Positions 35,138 to 42,885 of a DNA stretch of 64,000 nt are shown here, piece by piece (position 1 is the first letter of the stretch; the number at the start of each line of letters is the position of its first letter). The notes under the pieces were generated by a model. That model was given only the letters and a program-made list of their open reading frames with translations. It ran no database searches and had not been told where the DNA came from. Source of the stretch: Pedobacter ginsengisoli (GTDB lineage: Bacteria > Bacteroidota > Bacteroidia > Sphingobacteriales > Sphingobacteriaceae); NCBI RefSeq assembly GCF_002736205.1, contig NZ_CP024091.1:4089555-4153554 (forward strand), in the 5' to 3' direction. Both the position numbers and the translations under genes were made by a program.

Positions 35138-35779
35138 CTATCTTTCATTTTTCTTTTTAAGTTCAATCATATATAGCGTTAGCTTTTCCATTTTCTTCAA
35201 AAGCTTTGCATTTATTTCTCCCAAATTAATTCCATTGGCTTTAATTTCTTCACCGGGCAAATGACCTTTCTCTTGAATATGTTGTGTGGGTTCTTTCAAT
35301 GAAGGCAACTTGTAGTCTTTTGCAAATACATAATCAGGCAAGTTAGCTATCTCCACTTTAATTTCATGAGCTCGAATTTTGCCATTAACCGCAAGTTTAT
35401 ACCCTTTTGTATCAACAGTCCCAATACCCAAGTTTCCTGAAGTTACCCTTAAGCCTGCACCTTGAATATCAACATAGCTTTTACCATATAAAGACCCTGG
35501 ATCTAATACTATACCTGTTTCCCATGATAACTGCAATTGTTGATAATTTAAACTTGCATCCCAAATCCCAGCTGTTTTACATATACCATATGCTAAAGAA
35601 CGAGGTGAGTACCAGGTAATACCTGAGGCATCAGAACCATCTAGAACACTTTTGAAACTTAGATTGGCTCCTGGATTCATTGTTCCAATACCAACATTAC
35701 CACTTGTTGGAAACGTGTTGGTCTGACCATACAAGAATTTGGACATGGACAACAACATGAATAGAATAAGCTTTTTCAT
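35138..35779 (-). CDS. Degenerate tail-fibre-like protein
   Basis: 213 residues with a signal peptide (MKKLILFMLLSMSKFLYG) and the TNTFPTSGNVGIGTMNPG module. The shared C-terminal domain is damaged. The conserved Trp is Leu (ANLPDYVF), LPSLxE is followed by PTQ, and HLPGIPSAEEVK is shortened to HLPGEEIK by an in-frame deletion of a few codons. The reading frame is open, but these changes at otherwise invariant positions suggest relaxed selection. Confidence 0.72.
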   Translation of the reverse strand: MKKLILFMLLSMSKFLYGQTNTFPTSGNVGIGTMNPGANLSFKSVLDGSDASGITWYSPRSLAYGICKTAGIWDASLNYQQLQLSWETGIVLDPGSLYGKSYVDIQGAGLRVTSGNLGIGTVDTKGYKLAVNGKIRAHEIKVEIANLPDYVFAKDYKLPSLKEPTQHIQEKGHLPGEEIKANGINLGEINAKLLKKMEKLTLYMIELKKKNER

Positions 35780-35896
35780 ATAATTTAGATTTGAATTAGG
35801 ACATACCTAAAAACTATTAAAGCAAACAATGCAACTTATAGTTAATGGTTAAAAAGAAATAAGGAATGATGTCCCATAACGGGAAAGAAGGAGTTT

Positions 35897-35935
35897 GAGA
35901 GCATAATAGAGTCGTCAATTAATGACAACTAATAT
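35897..35935 (-). promoter_or_regulatory. Recurring leader motif, copy 3 (upstream of 35138-35779)
   Basis: The minus strand reads ATATTAGTTGTCATTAATTG then ACGACTCTATTATGCTCTC. TTG and TATTATGC are about 17 bases apart, a spacing close to that of Bacteroidota -33/-7 promoters. The flanking sequence down to ATGGTTAAAAAGAAAT also matches copy 4, so the whole upstream region was probably duplicated with the gene. Confidence 0.45.
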
Positions 35936-36069
35936 ATGTAATTAATAAGGATATGTAAAAGCAAAATATTATTTTCTTATCAAATCTTCAATCTGTTTTG
36001 GCAGATACTTTCAAGATGATAATGATTTTTCCTAAAACAGCATATATCGAAGATCTTATACTGATAAAA

Positions 36070-36414
36070 CTATACCGTTGGACTTGGGAGCATTGATCCA
36101 AGAATTAATAGGCTGAATAATTTTCCATCGGCACCAATTAGTGAGTATGGATTGGCATCTGGACCTCGGCCAGTCTTGGCTAGCAACAGGATGAAAAGTA
36201 AAATTGGCAGTAAAAATCTTCTTATCTTTATCTCAAGCACAAAACCAAGTCCATTCCAATCAGAAAATATAGGTTGATAATCTTCTTTTTCAACCGAGAT
36301 TAAGGTACCATTAAAACTCGAGATAAGGCTTCTATTATAAACATGTGTAAAAAGCATTGTAAAGATCTGGCATATCTGCCAAATCATTTTGCCATTCGCT
36401 ACCTCATTTACCAT
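36070..36414 (-). CDS. Hypothetical membrane protein (possible immunity remnant)
   Basis: A 115-codon open frame with one strongly hydrophobic segment (FLLPILLFILLLA) and a second near the C-terminus (KLFSLLILGSML). No family is recognised and no signal peptide is present. It lies in a stretch of toxin/immunity debris. It could be a small membrane immunity protein or a chance frame; the middle (SLISSFNGTLISVEKEDYQP) looks protein-like. Confidence 0.35.
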   Translation of the reverse strand: MVNEVANGKMIWQICQIFTMLFTHVYNRSLISSFNGTLISVEKEDYQPIFSDWNGLGFVLEIKIRRFLLPILLFILLLAKTGRGPDANPYSLIGADGKLFSLLILGSMLPSPTV

Positions 36415-36582
36415 CTTCCAAAAACACGATTCTATCCTTTGGGCAAGAGAAATGACTAAGAATTTCTGCTAAAAATGTTCGATTATGTCCTAACTTTACC
36501 ATCGAAACCCTCGTGGGGGAGGATTTAAATAAAACGAGAATACCAAGTTAGCAAAACACAGTAATGTAATACATGCTATTAT

Positions 36583-36909
36583 CTAACTACCTTGATTATT
36601 AGTTTTCTGTGACCATTGGTCGAATTCATTAACATATTCTTTCCATCTATCATCCTTCCAAAAAGCAAACCACTTCAACAACATTAACAGCAAAAAAGGC
36701 ACTAATACTTTAAATGAAAAAAATGAAAGTTCCCCATGTCTTCCTAAAAGAACATCCCAATAATTATTTAAAGAAAATAAAATCCATATTTCTAAACTTA
36801 TAACAACTATAACGGCCTTGACATCTGTCAACCACCTTGTTGTTTTAAAGTGTTCAAAAAGTCTATAATACTTATAAAACAGATAATAATACATTTTTGT
36901 AAAACTCAT
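36583..36909 (-). CDS. Putative membrane immunity protein
   Basis: I chose the ATG at 36907-36909 (MSFTKMYYYLFYKYYRLF), 108 residues. The longer frame would need a TTG start inside the neighbouring toxin fragment. Two transmembrane segments are visible (AVIVVISLEIWILFSL and FKVLVPFLLLMLLKWFAF) before a charged tail. It begins 8 bases after the end of a toxin-tip fragment, as immunity genes do. Small two-helix membrane proteins of this type often protect against pore-forming tips. The family is not recognised. Confidence 0.5.
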   Translation of the reverse strand: MSFTKMYYYLFYKYYRLFEHFKTTRWLTDVKAVIVVISLEIWILFSLNNYWDVLLGRHGELSFFSFKVLVPFLLLMLLKWFAFWKDDRWKEYVNEFDQWSQKTNNQGS

Positions 36910-36916
36910 ACTATTT

Positions 36917-37614
36917 TTAATTATTGCCAAGCCCTTCTACCATACTGCAACTGATTGATAACTTGCACTGTAGTACTTTTAAGTTCCGTCTAAAGTTACT
37001 CAAATCCTTTCCAAAACCAGAGATTCCTCCCGGATAAAATGCATCTATTCCAAAATACATCACCGAAAGTGGGGCTGCTTCAGAAAACCCAACAATTCCC
37101 ATGGCCAAGTTAACGCTAGCCTTACCCCAGCCAATTTTTCCTTGATAAAGAGCTATCCCATCCATTATTTCCCCTGCTGCAAATCCAGCTACCCCCATAA
37201 TTCTTGCAATCTTTGCAATTTTGATTGTTTTAATCATTGCTTTGGTCCCTCCAGTCCAACCACTTGAATAATAATTTAAACTGACTGCCCCGGCCCTAGA
37301 ATATCCCATTGAAGCGCCACTGTAAGAACCTAAGGTACCAAGCGTACCCCAGCCTTAGCTCCTACATCATACCATGAAGAAGTCCCTGAATTTTCATTAT
37401 TAGAAATCTTGTAGCTAGTGCTTTGCAATCCAGATAGAGTAAAACCTGGTTCATTATAAATGGTATTTACAGTTAGATAACCTTTCCTACTAAAATCAAA
37501 ATCTCCACCATAAATTTCTAACTGTCCCTCCTTACTAAAAGAAATTGTCCCAACGCTATTTAATCCTGCTACACATGCCGGTAGTCTTGCTTGTTTGCTT
37601 TCTTTTAAGGTCAT
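36917..37614 (-). pseudogene. Fragment of an RHS toxin tip, frameshifted
   Basis: Two frames make one protein. The first (start near 37614) reads VGTISFSKEGQLEIYGGDFD... to YDVGAKAG. The second continues TLGTLGSYSGAS then MGYSRAGAVSLNYYSSG and a glycine/alanine-rich helical region (AKIARIMGVAGFAAGE, FGIDAFYPGG). That region is common just behind RHS cores in Bacteroidota. The shift lies in GGGGTACGC near 37345. The 5' end stops abruptly at about 37614, where plus-strand coding sequence begins, marking a rearrangement joint. Confidence 0.65.
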
Positions 37615-37620
37615 TTTTTT

Positions 37621-37891
37621 TGGTAAGCCAACTTCTGAACTTATAAGAGAAGATAATCTAGATGAAAATTTTACTGGCCGCGTAGATTCATTGTATTTCG
37701 AGAGGGAGAGTCACAATGTTAAAATAGGACTTCTATCGAGCGGATACAGATATCAAATCTTTAGACAATGGGAAAGGTATATTGATGTTGGTGATTCCTT
37801 ATCTAAGAAGACAAACTCATTTTTTCTAAATATCCATAATAAGGGCAGTGAGGTAATTACCCTAGACTATAGAGATACGTATAAAAAATAG
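37621..37891 (+). pseudogene. Plus-strand fragment of a small hypothetical protein
   Basis: The frame reads KIGLLSSGYRYQIFRQWERY then IDVGDSLSKKTNSFFLN, a pattern I associate with small Bacteroidota hypothetical proteins (G..Y.....GDS..K......). It has no proper start: the open frame begins at the rearrangement joint near 37615. It is one of very few plus-strand coding pieces in the 2-47 kb block. It may be the 3' end of an immunity gene inverted into place. Confidence 0.45.
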
Positions 37892-38295
37892 AAATTAGTT
37901 GATATGCAGCATAAGTTGGATAAACTACAGAGGTTTGACCCTTTCGCTGTTTATAATCAGATCATTATATTCGGCTTTTAGAATGGCGAAGAGGGGTCAG
38001 TGAAAGTGGTTTGTCCAATCACCTTACCTGCAGTAGAAAGTATCACAAGGACGAAATTACCCATCTTTGAAAAGACAAACAGACTGTTTTTTTGGTAAAG
38101 GAACGCTACCGGAAAGAGTTCAGCTTATTTTACATTTAATGGTAACATTGGTTTTGGAGGAGGTATTAGCTTAGATATTGGCAGCTGAGGAAAAGACGCT
38201 ACTTCCCTGCGTCCATTCAAAATTGGTTTTGGGCCTACCCCCTTTGATGTAATGAAAATCAGAAGGAAGAAAATTGTTGTTTTTAATAGTTTCAT
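37892..38295. pseudogene. Inverted debris: signal-peptide start on minus, RHS-tip-like piece on plus
   Basis: On the minus strand an ATG at 38293-38295 starts MKLLKTTIFFLLIFITSKG, a good signal peptide 19 bases after the 38315 fibre gene. After about 20 residues the frame becomes nonsense-like and stops at 38125. On the plus strand around 38118-38185 a piece reads SSAYFTFNGNIGFGGGISLD, similar to beta regions found in RHS tips. I interpret this as the 5' end of a lost large secreted gene fused to inverted toxin sequence. No other gene was seen in this 400-bp stretch. Confidence 0.4.
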
Positions 38296-38314
38296 AGCTT
38301 AATTAATTTAAAAT

Positions 38315-38962
38315 CTATTTTAAATTATCTAGTTGCTTTTGCTGCATTTTTAAAGTCTCAGCTTGTTGTTCAACTTTCTTATTTAGCTGGATCATAATTA
38401 ATGTCATCTCTTCCATCTTTTGTAATAGCTTCGCATTCATAGCGCCAAGATCAACACCATTCGCTTTTACTTCCGCGGCTGAAGGAATGCCTGGCAAGTG
38501 ACCTTTTTGTTTAATATGTTTTTCTGTTTGCTGTAATGATGGTAATTGGTAATCTTCAGCAAACACGTAATCCGGCCAATTGGCTGTTTCTACTTTAATT
38601 TCTTGAGCCCTAATTTTCCCTTTTACTGATAGTTTTTCAGTAGGCGAAGTGGTTCCAATACCAATGTTGCCATCTGGTTTAAAAGACATAAATATATTTG
38701 TGTATGATTGTCCTATGAACCCATAATTCATTGTACTGACACCATTATTGTAGGTGCCATTTACTCCAAACGAGAAAAAATCCAACGATGCATCCTGATT
38801 ACTAAGTGAAAAAGCTCTGGCAAATCCTCCTGTCCCAGTTGGAAAATTGTTCTTAATCTTAACACCAAGTGCAGGTGAACTTAATCCCATTAAGATATTA
38901 CTATCTTGAGCATATGTTAAGCTCGTTATTAAGGCAAAAAGCGATGTAATGATTCTTTTCAT
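38315..38962 (-). CDS. Tail-fibre-like surface protein
   Basis: 215 residues with a signal peptide (MKRIITSLFALITSLTYAQ). A short head (MGLSSPALGVKIKNNFPTG, DASLDFFSFGVNG) and GNIGIGTTSPTEKLSVKG lead to the shared C-terminal domain (NWPDYVFAEDYQLPSL, HLPGIPSAAE, DLGAMNAKLL, with Ala for the usual Glu). The tail QQAETLKMQQKQLDNLK is nearly identical to that of the broken gene at 31320. It ends 7 bases before the debris region and begins 7 bases after the next fibre gene. Confidence 0.82.
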   Translation of the reverse strand: MKRIITSLFALITSLTYAQDSNILMGLSSPALGVKIKNNFPTGTGGFARAFSLSNQDASLDFFSFGVNGTYNNGVSTMNYGFIGQSYTNIFMSFKPDGNIGIGTTSPTEKLSVKGKIRAQEIKVETANWPDYVFAEDYQLPSLQQTEKHIKQKGHLPGIPSAAEVKANGVDLGAMNAKLLQKMEEMTLIMIQLNKKVEQQAETLKMQQKQLDNLK

Positions 38963-38969
38963 TTTATTC

Positions 38970-39935
38970 CTATTTATCTTTTTTCAAACTATTTAGTTCT
39001 TTTTTCAACTTAAGCAGTTCCTTTTCCTGTTTAATCAAATGCAAAGTAACTTCTTCCAGCTTTTGCAGAAGTTTTGCATTCATTTCTCCCAAATCAACCC
39101 CGTCACTTTTTACTTCTTCAGCAGAAGGAATACCTGGCAAGTGGCCTTTTTCTTTGATATGTTTTTCTGTTTGCTGTAATGTTGGTAATTGGTAATCTTC
39201 AGCAAACACGTAATCTGGCCAGTTAGCCGTTTCAACCTTTATTTCCTTTGCACGGATATTGCCATTAACAGCAAGCTTAGCATTAGGTATTGCAGTCCCA
39301 ACCCCTACATTTCCGTTTCCTAAAGCCTTTATTGCAATTTCTGCTCCAGCTGGATCATGAGAATTACCAACATACAGACTCCAATCATTCGTCATGGGAA
39401 GTAATTTATTAACTGTTAGATCGGACCCCGTAACATTCAAAGTAGTCCATGATCCATTTTGATTTATTGATCTAATTTTTATATGAACTGTCAACGGATC
39501 AGTTGCTATCCCAAGAGTTCTTATTGCTCTTATTCTAAACCTAGGATTAAAACGATCAGTATTACAATCAATTGCAAAATTATGTCCATCTGAACCTGCA
39601 CCTGCATACCCGTTGCTATTAACTCTTCCAACTTCTCTCCACAAATTGGGATTATAATGAGAAATGCTTGCCAGAAATGTTCCGGCGGCAGCGACATTTC
39701 CACGCACATATGAAATAGATATTTCGTAATTTCCAGAACTACCCGTATCAATAGGAGATACAGCTACAAATTCAATACAACTTCCAATCTGAAATCCAGC
39801 GAAAAAGGTTACTTGAGTAGTGTAATCATCGACTAATCTTGTGTTTACTTTCCCATTTGAAAAAGCAAATAAATCGATAGTAATTAAAAAGCTTAATAAG
39901 CCTAATGAAATTAATGGATATAGTTTTTTATGCAT
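38970..39935 (-). CDS. Tail-fibre-like surface protein with a large head domain
   Basis: 321 residues. A signal-peptide-like N-terminus (LYPLISLGLLSFLITIDLFA) precedes a head of about 170 residues with beta-sandwich-like pattern (VTFFAGFQIGSCIEFVAVSP, YEISISYVRGNVAAAGTF, FAIDCNTDRFNPRFRIRAI). GNVGVGTAIPNAKLAVNGNI leads into the shared C-terminal domain (NWPDYVFAEDYQLPTL, HLPGIPSAEE, DLGEMNAKLLQKLEEV) and a lysine-rich coiled coil. The head is unique in the window and may bind a distinct ligand. Confidence 0.82.
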   Translation of the reverse strand: MHKKLYPLISLGLLSFLITIDLFAFSNGKVNTRLVDDYTTQVTFFAGFQIGSCIEFVAVSPIDTGSSGNYEISISYVRGNVAAAGTFLASISHYNPNLWREVGRVNSNGYAGAGSDGHNFAIDCNTDRFNPRFRIRAIRTLGIATDPLTVHIKIRSINQNGSWTTLNVTGSDLTVNKLLPMTNDWSLYVGNSHDPAGAEIAIKALGNGNVGVGTAIPNAKLAVNGNIRAKEIKVETANWPDYVFAEDYQLPTLQQTEKHIKEKGHLPGIPSAEEVKSDGVDLGEMNAKLLQKLEEVTLHLIKQEKELLKLKKELNSLKKDK

Positions 39936-40003
39936 ATTACTTTAGTTTATAATTCAATATTAAGACATTTCCGATTGCGGAAATAAAATTACCATACATA
40001 GAT

Positions 40004-40801
40004 CTACTTTTTCTTTTCGAGATTTAATATTCGTGCTTCCATCTTTTGCATAGTTTGAGCTTGTAAGTCATTTCTCTTTTGTTGTTCGACGAGATGTAAA
40101 GTCAGCTCCTCAATTTTCTTTAATAGTTTAGCATTCATTTCACCCAGATTAACGCCATTAGTTTTTACTTCCTCTGCTGAGGGAATGCCAGGCAAATGAC
40201 CCTTTTCCTTAATGTGTGCTTCTATTTCTTTTAATGACGGTAATTCGTAACCTTTGGCAAACACATAATCCGGCCAATTAGCTGTTTCAACTTTAATTTC
40301 GTGTGCGCGAATATTTCCGTTTACAGCAAGCTTTTCATTTGGATTAGCTATTCCTATACCTAAGTTTCCATTAGCCAGCATTGTCATGTGCTTGACATTA
40401 TAATTCGCCCATGCAAATAATGGCCTTGTATTAATCTTAGCTCCAGCCATTCTCGAGGAAAAAAGCATTAGAGGCAATGACCCCGTATCATGGATACTAT
40501 CCGTTTGTCCCGTGAGTACTAATGCACTATTTGTTGTTGAAACAACATTTCCTAATACTAGCGGTATAAAACTATTGGCCCCTCCAGTAGAGTTTTTAAC
40601 CTCTAAATAATCGTTTTCTGCATCATCAACCTTCATTTTCAGCAGGGTTTCTCCTCCTGATAACGCAGGAGTAACAACCTGCAGCTGAGATGTTGGGGTA
40701 ACAGTACCAATTCCAACTTTTCCACTTGTTGGGAATGTATTGGTCTGAGCATATAAGACCTTAGACATTGATAACAATGCCAATAGAATGAATTTTTTCA
40801 T
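40004..40801 (-). CDS. Tail-fibre-like surface protein
   Basis: 265 residues with a signal peptide (MKKFILLALLSMSKVLYAQ) and the standard TNTFPTSGKVGIGTVTPTSQ entry. A beta shaft (LVLTGQTDSIHDTGSLPLML), GNLGIGIANPNEKLAVNG, and a complete shared C-terminal domain (NWPDYVFAKGYELPSL, HLPGIPSAEE, NLGEMNAKLLKKIEEL) follow. It is the first fibre gene after gspF, with a leader-motif copy in the 111-base gap, so it may have its own promoter inside the machine operon. Confidence 0.82.
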   Translation of the reverse strand: MKKFILLALLSMSKVLYAQTNTFPTSGKVGIGTVTPTSQLQVVTPALSGGETLLKMKVDDAENDYLEVKNSTGGANSFIPLVLGNVVSTTNSALVLTGQTDSIHDTGSLPLMLFSSRMAGAKINTRPLFAWANYNVKHMTMLANGNLGIGIANPNEKLAVNGNIRAHEIKVETANWPDYVFAKGYELPSLKEIEAHIKEKGHLPGIPSAEEVKTNGVNLGEMNAKLLKKIEELTLHLVEQQKRNDLQAQTMQKMEARILNLEKKK

Positions 40802-40859
40802 TTGAGTAAATGGTTAAAAAGAAATGAGATGGGTTTCCGTAATGGGAATTAATGAGATT

Positions 40860-40899
40860 GAGCGCATAGTAGAGTCGTTAAATTAATCACAACTAATAT
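40860..40899 (-). promoter_or_regulatory. Recurring leader motif, copy 4 (between gspF and the first fibre gene)
   Basis: The minus strand reads ATATTAGTTGTGATTAATTT then AACGACTCTACTATGCGCTC. TTG and TACTATGC are 18 bases apart. This is the best match to copy 3. It is placed to start a separate fibre transcript downstream of gspF. Confidence 0.45.
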
Positions 40900-40912
40900 A
40901 AAAAATTATATT

Positions 40913-42055
40913 TTAAAAACTATTGCTCATCTGGAACATTGGCAGGTACATCGCAATTAATATTATTCCTACTACCAAACCAAGGAAAATAATAATTAAA
41001 GGCTCCAATAAACTGCTAATGGTATTGGTTTTATATTCCACTTCCTCAGTATATTGAGTAGCTATTTTCTCGAAAAAATAATCCATTCGGTTTACTTCTT
41101 CACCTACCTTAATCAACTGGATCATCTTAGCCGGATAAAACGAAAAAGCAGACAAACTTTTATGCAACGATTCGCCATGCAAAATATCCTGTTCAACCTT
41201 TAAAAGCGAAGTTTCAATTGGGTAATAGTTAATCATTTGCCTTACTAAAGCTATTGAACGTAGCAAAGGCGTATCTGTACTAACCAGTAAGCGCATGGTA
41301 TTTGCAAAACGGGCCAGATATATTTTCTTAACCAAATCCCCAACAACAGGTATTCTTAACAGCAAATTTGAAGAAAAATCCCTGAACCAACCAGATTTAC
41401 GCTTAAGGAAGTATAGCACAAACAAACCCGCAAAAAATAGTATTAAAAAGATAAAATACCTATCAAACCATCCCGAAAAGCTAATTATAGCAGCAGTGAT
41501 CCATGGGAGCTTCCCTCCAAACCTTAAAAAAACATCAGCAAACATGGGAACCACAAACTTGATCATAAAGAATACAGCACCCAACGAAGAAAGCAAAACT
41601 ATTGCAGGATAAGTAACTGCACTCACAATTTTTCGGCGCTGCTGAATCTTACTCTTGTAATACTTAGCCAGATCCGTCAATACTTCACCAAGTTTACCTG
41701 TTTCTTCTCCTATTCGAATGCTGTAATATTCGTAATCACTAAACCGCTCCGTTTCCTTTAAAGCCTCTGATAAGGCCAGTCCGGCGAGGATTCTTTGCCT
41801 TATACCCTCAAATAATGCTTTATCTTTTGCCTGTTCCTGATCAACAAGGATCAGTTCCAGAGCTGTTCTTAAATCGATGCCGGACAGCAGTAATGTACTC
41901 AACTCAACATACAATCCCTCTTTCTTTTTATCAGAAACCTGCTTGCCTCCAAAACTGATCTCCTTATTTAAGAAAGCAAAAATATCCTTACCCTCCTGCT
42001 TGCCTTTTGGCTGCTGCTTCTTTTTCTGATACCGGGATATATCTATTGATGACAT
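40913..42055 (-). CDS. gspF: GspF/PilC-type inner-membrane platform protein
   Basis: 380 residues with two T2SSF repeats. The first is at about 45-170 (YVELSTLLLSGIDLRTALELI, RIGEETGKLGEVLTDLAKYY). The second is at about 245-370 (FANTMRLLVSTDTPLLRSI, IKVGEEVNRMDYFFEKIA). Transmembrane helices lie near 175-200, 215-235 and at the C-terminus (LEPLIIIFLGLVVGIILIAM). It anchors the motor ATPase to the pseudopilus base. It is the last gene of the upstream machine segment; fibre and toxin genes separate it from gspG/E/D. Confidence 0.94.
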   Translation of the reverse strand: MSSIDISRYQKKKQQPKGKQEGKDIFAFLNKEISFGGKQVSDKKKEGLYVELSTLLLSGIDLRTALELILVDQEQAKDKALFEGIRQRILAGLALSEALKETERFSDYEYYSIRIGEETGKLGEVLTDLAKYYKSKIQQRRKIVSAVTYPAIVLLSSLGAVFFMIKFVVPMFADVFLRFGGKLPWITAAIISFSGWFDRYFIFLILFFAGLFVLYFLKRKSGWFRDFSSNLLLRIPVVGDLVKKIYLARFANTMRLLVSTDTPLLRSIALVRQMINYYPIETSLLKVEQDILHGESLHKSLSAFSFYPAKMIQLIKVGEEVNRMDYFFEKIATQYTEEVEYKTNTISSLLEPLIIIFLGLVVGIILIAMYLPMFQMSNSF

Positions 42056-42059
42056 AATT

Positions 42060-42533
42060 CTAAAATAAATCTTGAGCGCTATAAATCTTTTGGTATTGCA
42101 TAGGGATTAAATCTCCATCCAATTGTGTTTTGAAACTCAGCAGGTCAACTTCCCTCCCCTCCTCTGCCACTTCATTTTCAAATGAACAGTTTAAATCATT
42201 TACCTGAAGTTTAAATGTATCAATTCCCAAAGAGAACTGATCCCTCAGGATGTAACTATCTTTAAAACTATAAGTAATAATTCCATCATTTACTTCAAAA
42301 AAAACACCATCAGAGGTTTTAACAATTGTCCTTGCCTTAATAAAATCCTGCTTCAGCAGCTTATCAATTGTAGTTAATGTAGCAACCTTTTCCTGTTTTT
42401 TGTTAAAACTAAAATAAGAGCCACTTACAATCCGGTATGCAGTAAAAGTAATGGCAATAGTAACAGCTGCAATCAGCATCGCAATGGTTACCTCCATTAA
42501 AGTAAAGCCCGGAAATTTCTTGTTAAGGTTCAT
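42060..42533 (-). CDS. Minor pseudopilin (GspJ/GspH-like)
   Basis: About 157 residues from the ATG at 42531-42533 (MNLNKKFPGFTLMEVTIAML); an ATG at 42551 is also in frame. It has a canonical prepilin motif with G before FTLME and a hydrophobic helix. The globular part has a long beta segment (DQFSLGIDTFKLQVNDLNC). It is probably cleaved by the peptidase at 22367 and sits at the pseudopilus tip. Overlaps of about 10 bases with the preceding pseudopilin gene indicate one operon. Confidence 0.78.
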   Translation of the reverse strand: MNLNKKFPGFTLMEVTIAMLIAAVTIAITFTAYRIVSGSYFSFNKKQEKVATLTTIDKLLKQDFIKARTIVKTSDGVFFEVNDGIITYSFKDSYILRDQFSLGIDTFKLQVNDLNCSFENEVAEEGREVDLLSFKTQLDGDLIPMQYQKIYSAQDLF

Positions 42534-42885
42534 CTTCAATACGTTTAACAATTTGCTTTACAAGACCTATTTCCTTTCCCTGCTCTTTGGCCGTAACTTT
42601 AATTAGCATCAAATCAGTATATCCCTCGTATGGAAGAACCTCTTTTTGTAAAGTGATACTATCAACCTGCACCTGAATTTCTGTCCAATCATGATCTATT
42701 TTACTTTGCCGTATAATACCGGCTGAGAGTGCCCTGGCCTGCTGTTGTTTTATTGACGGTGAAGATTTAATTACATTGGTATAAATGCCTGTTGCAATAA
42801 CAAATACAACCATGATGATCACCATGGCTACAATTACCTCCAGTAAAGTAGATGCATTTACTTTATTTGATATTAATTTAGCCAT
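42523..42885 (-). CDS. Minor pseudopilin (GspI-like)
   Basis: 120 residues. The prepilin segment is VNASTLLEVIVAMVIIMVVF, with Ala rather than Gly at the presumed -1 position and Glu at +5. A short globular domain follows. Size and place between a GspK-position protein and a GspJ-like one fit GspI. Overlaps by 13 bases with the gene before it. Confidence 0.72.
   Translation of the reverse strand: MAKLISNKVNASTLLEVIVAMVIIMVVFVIATGIYTNVIKSSPSIKQQQARALSAGIIRQSKIDHDWTEIQVQVDSITLQKEVLPYEGYTDLMLIKVTAKEQGKEIGLVKQIVKRIEDEP

Noticed and set aside
2155..40801. Interpretation of the fibre genes as a prophage
   Set aside because: No capsid, portal, terminase, tail tube, integrase or lysis genes, and every fibre has a Sec signal peptide.
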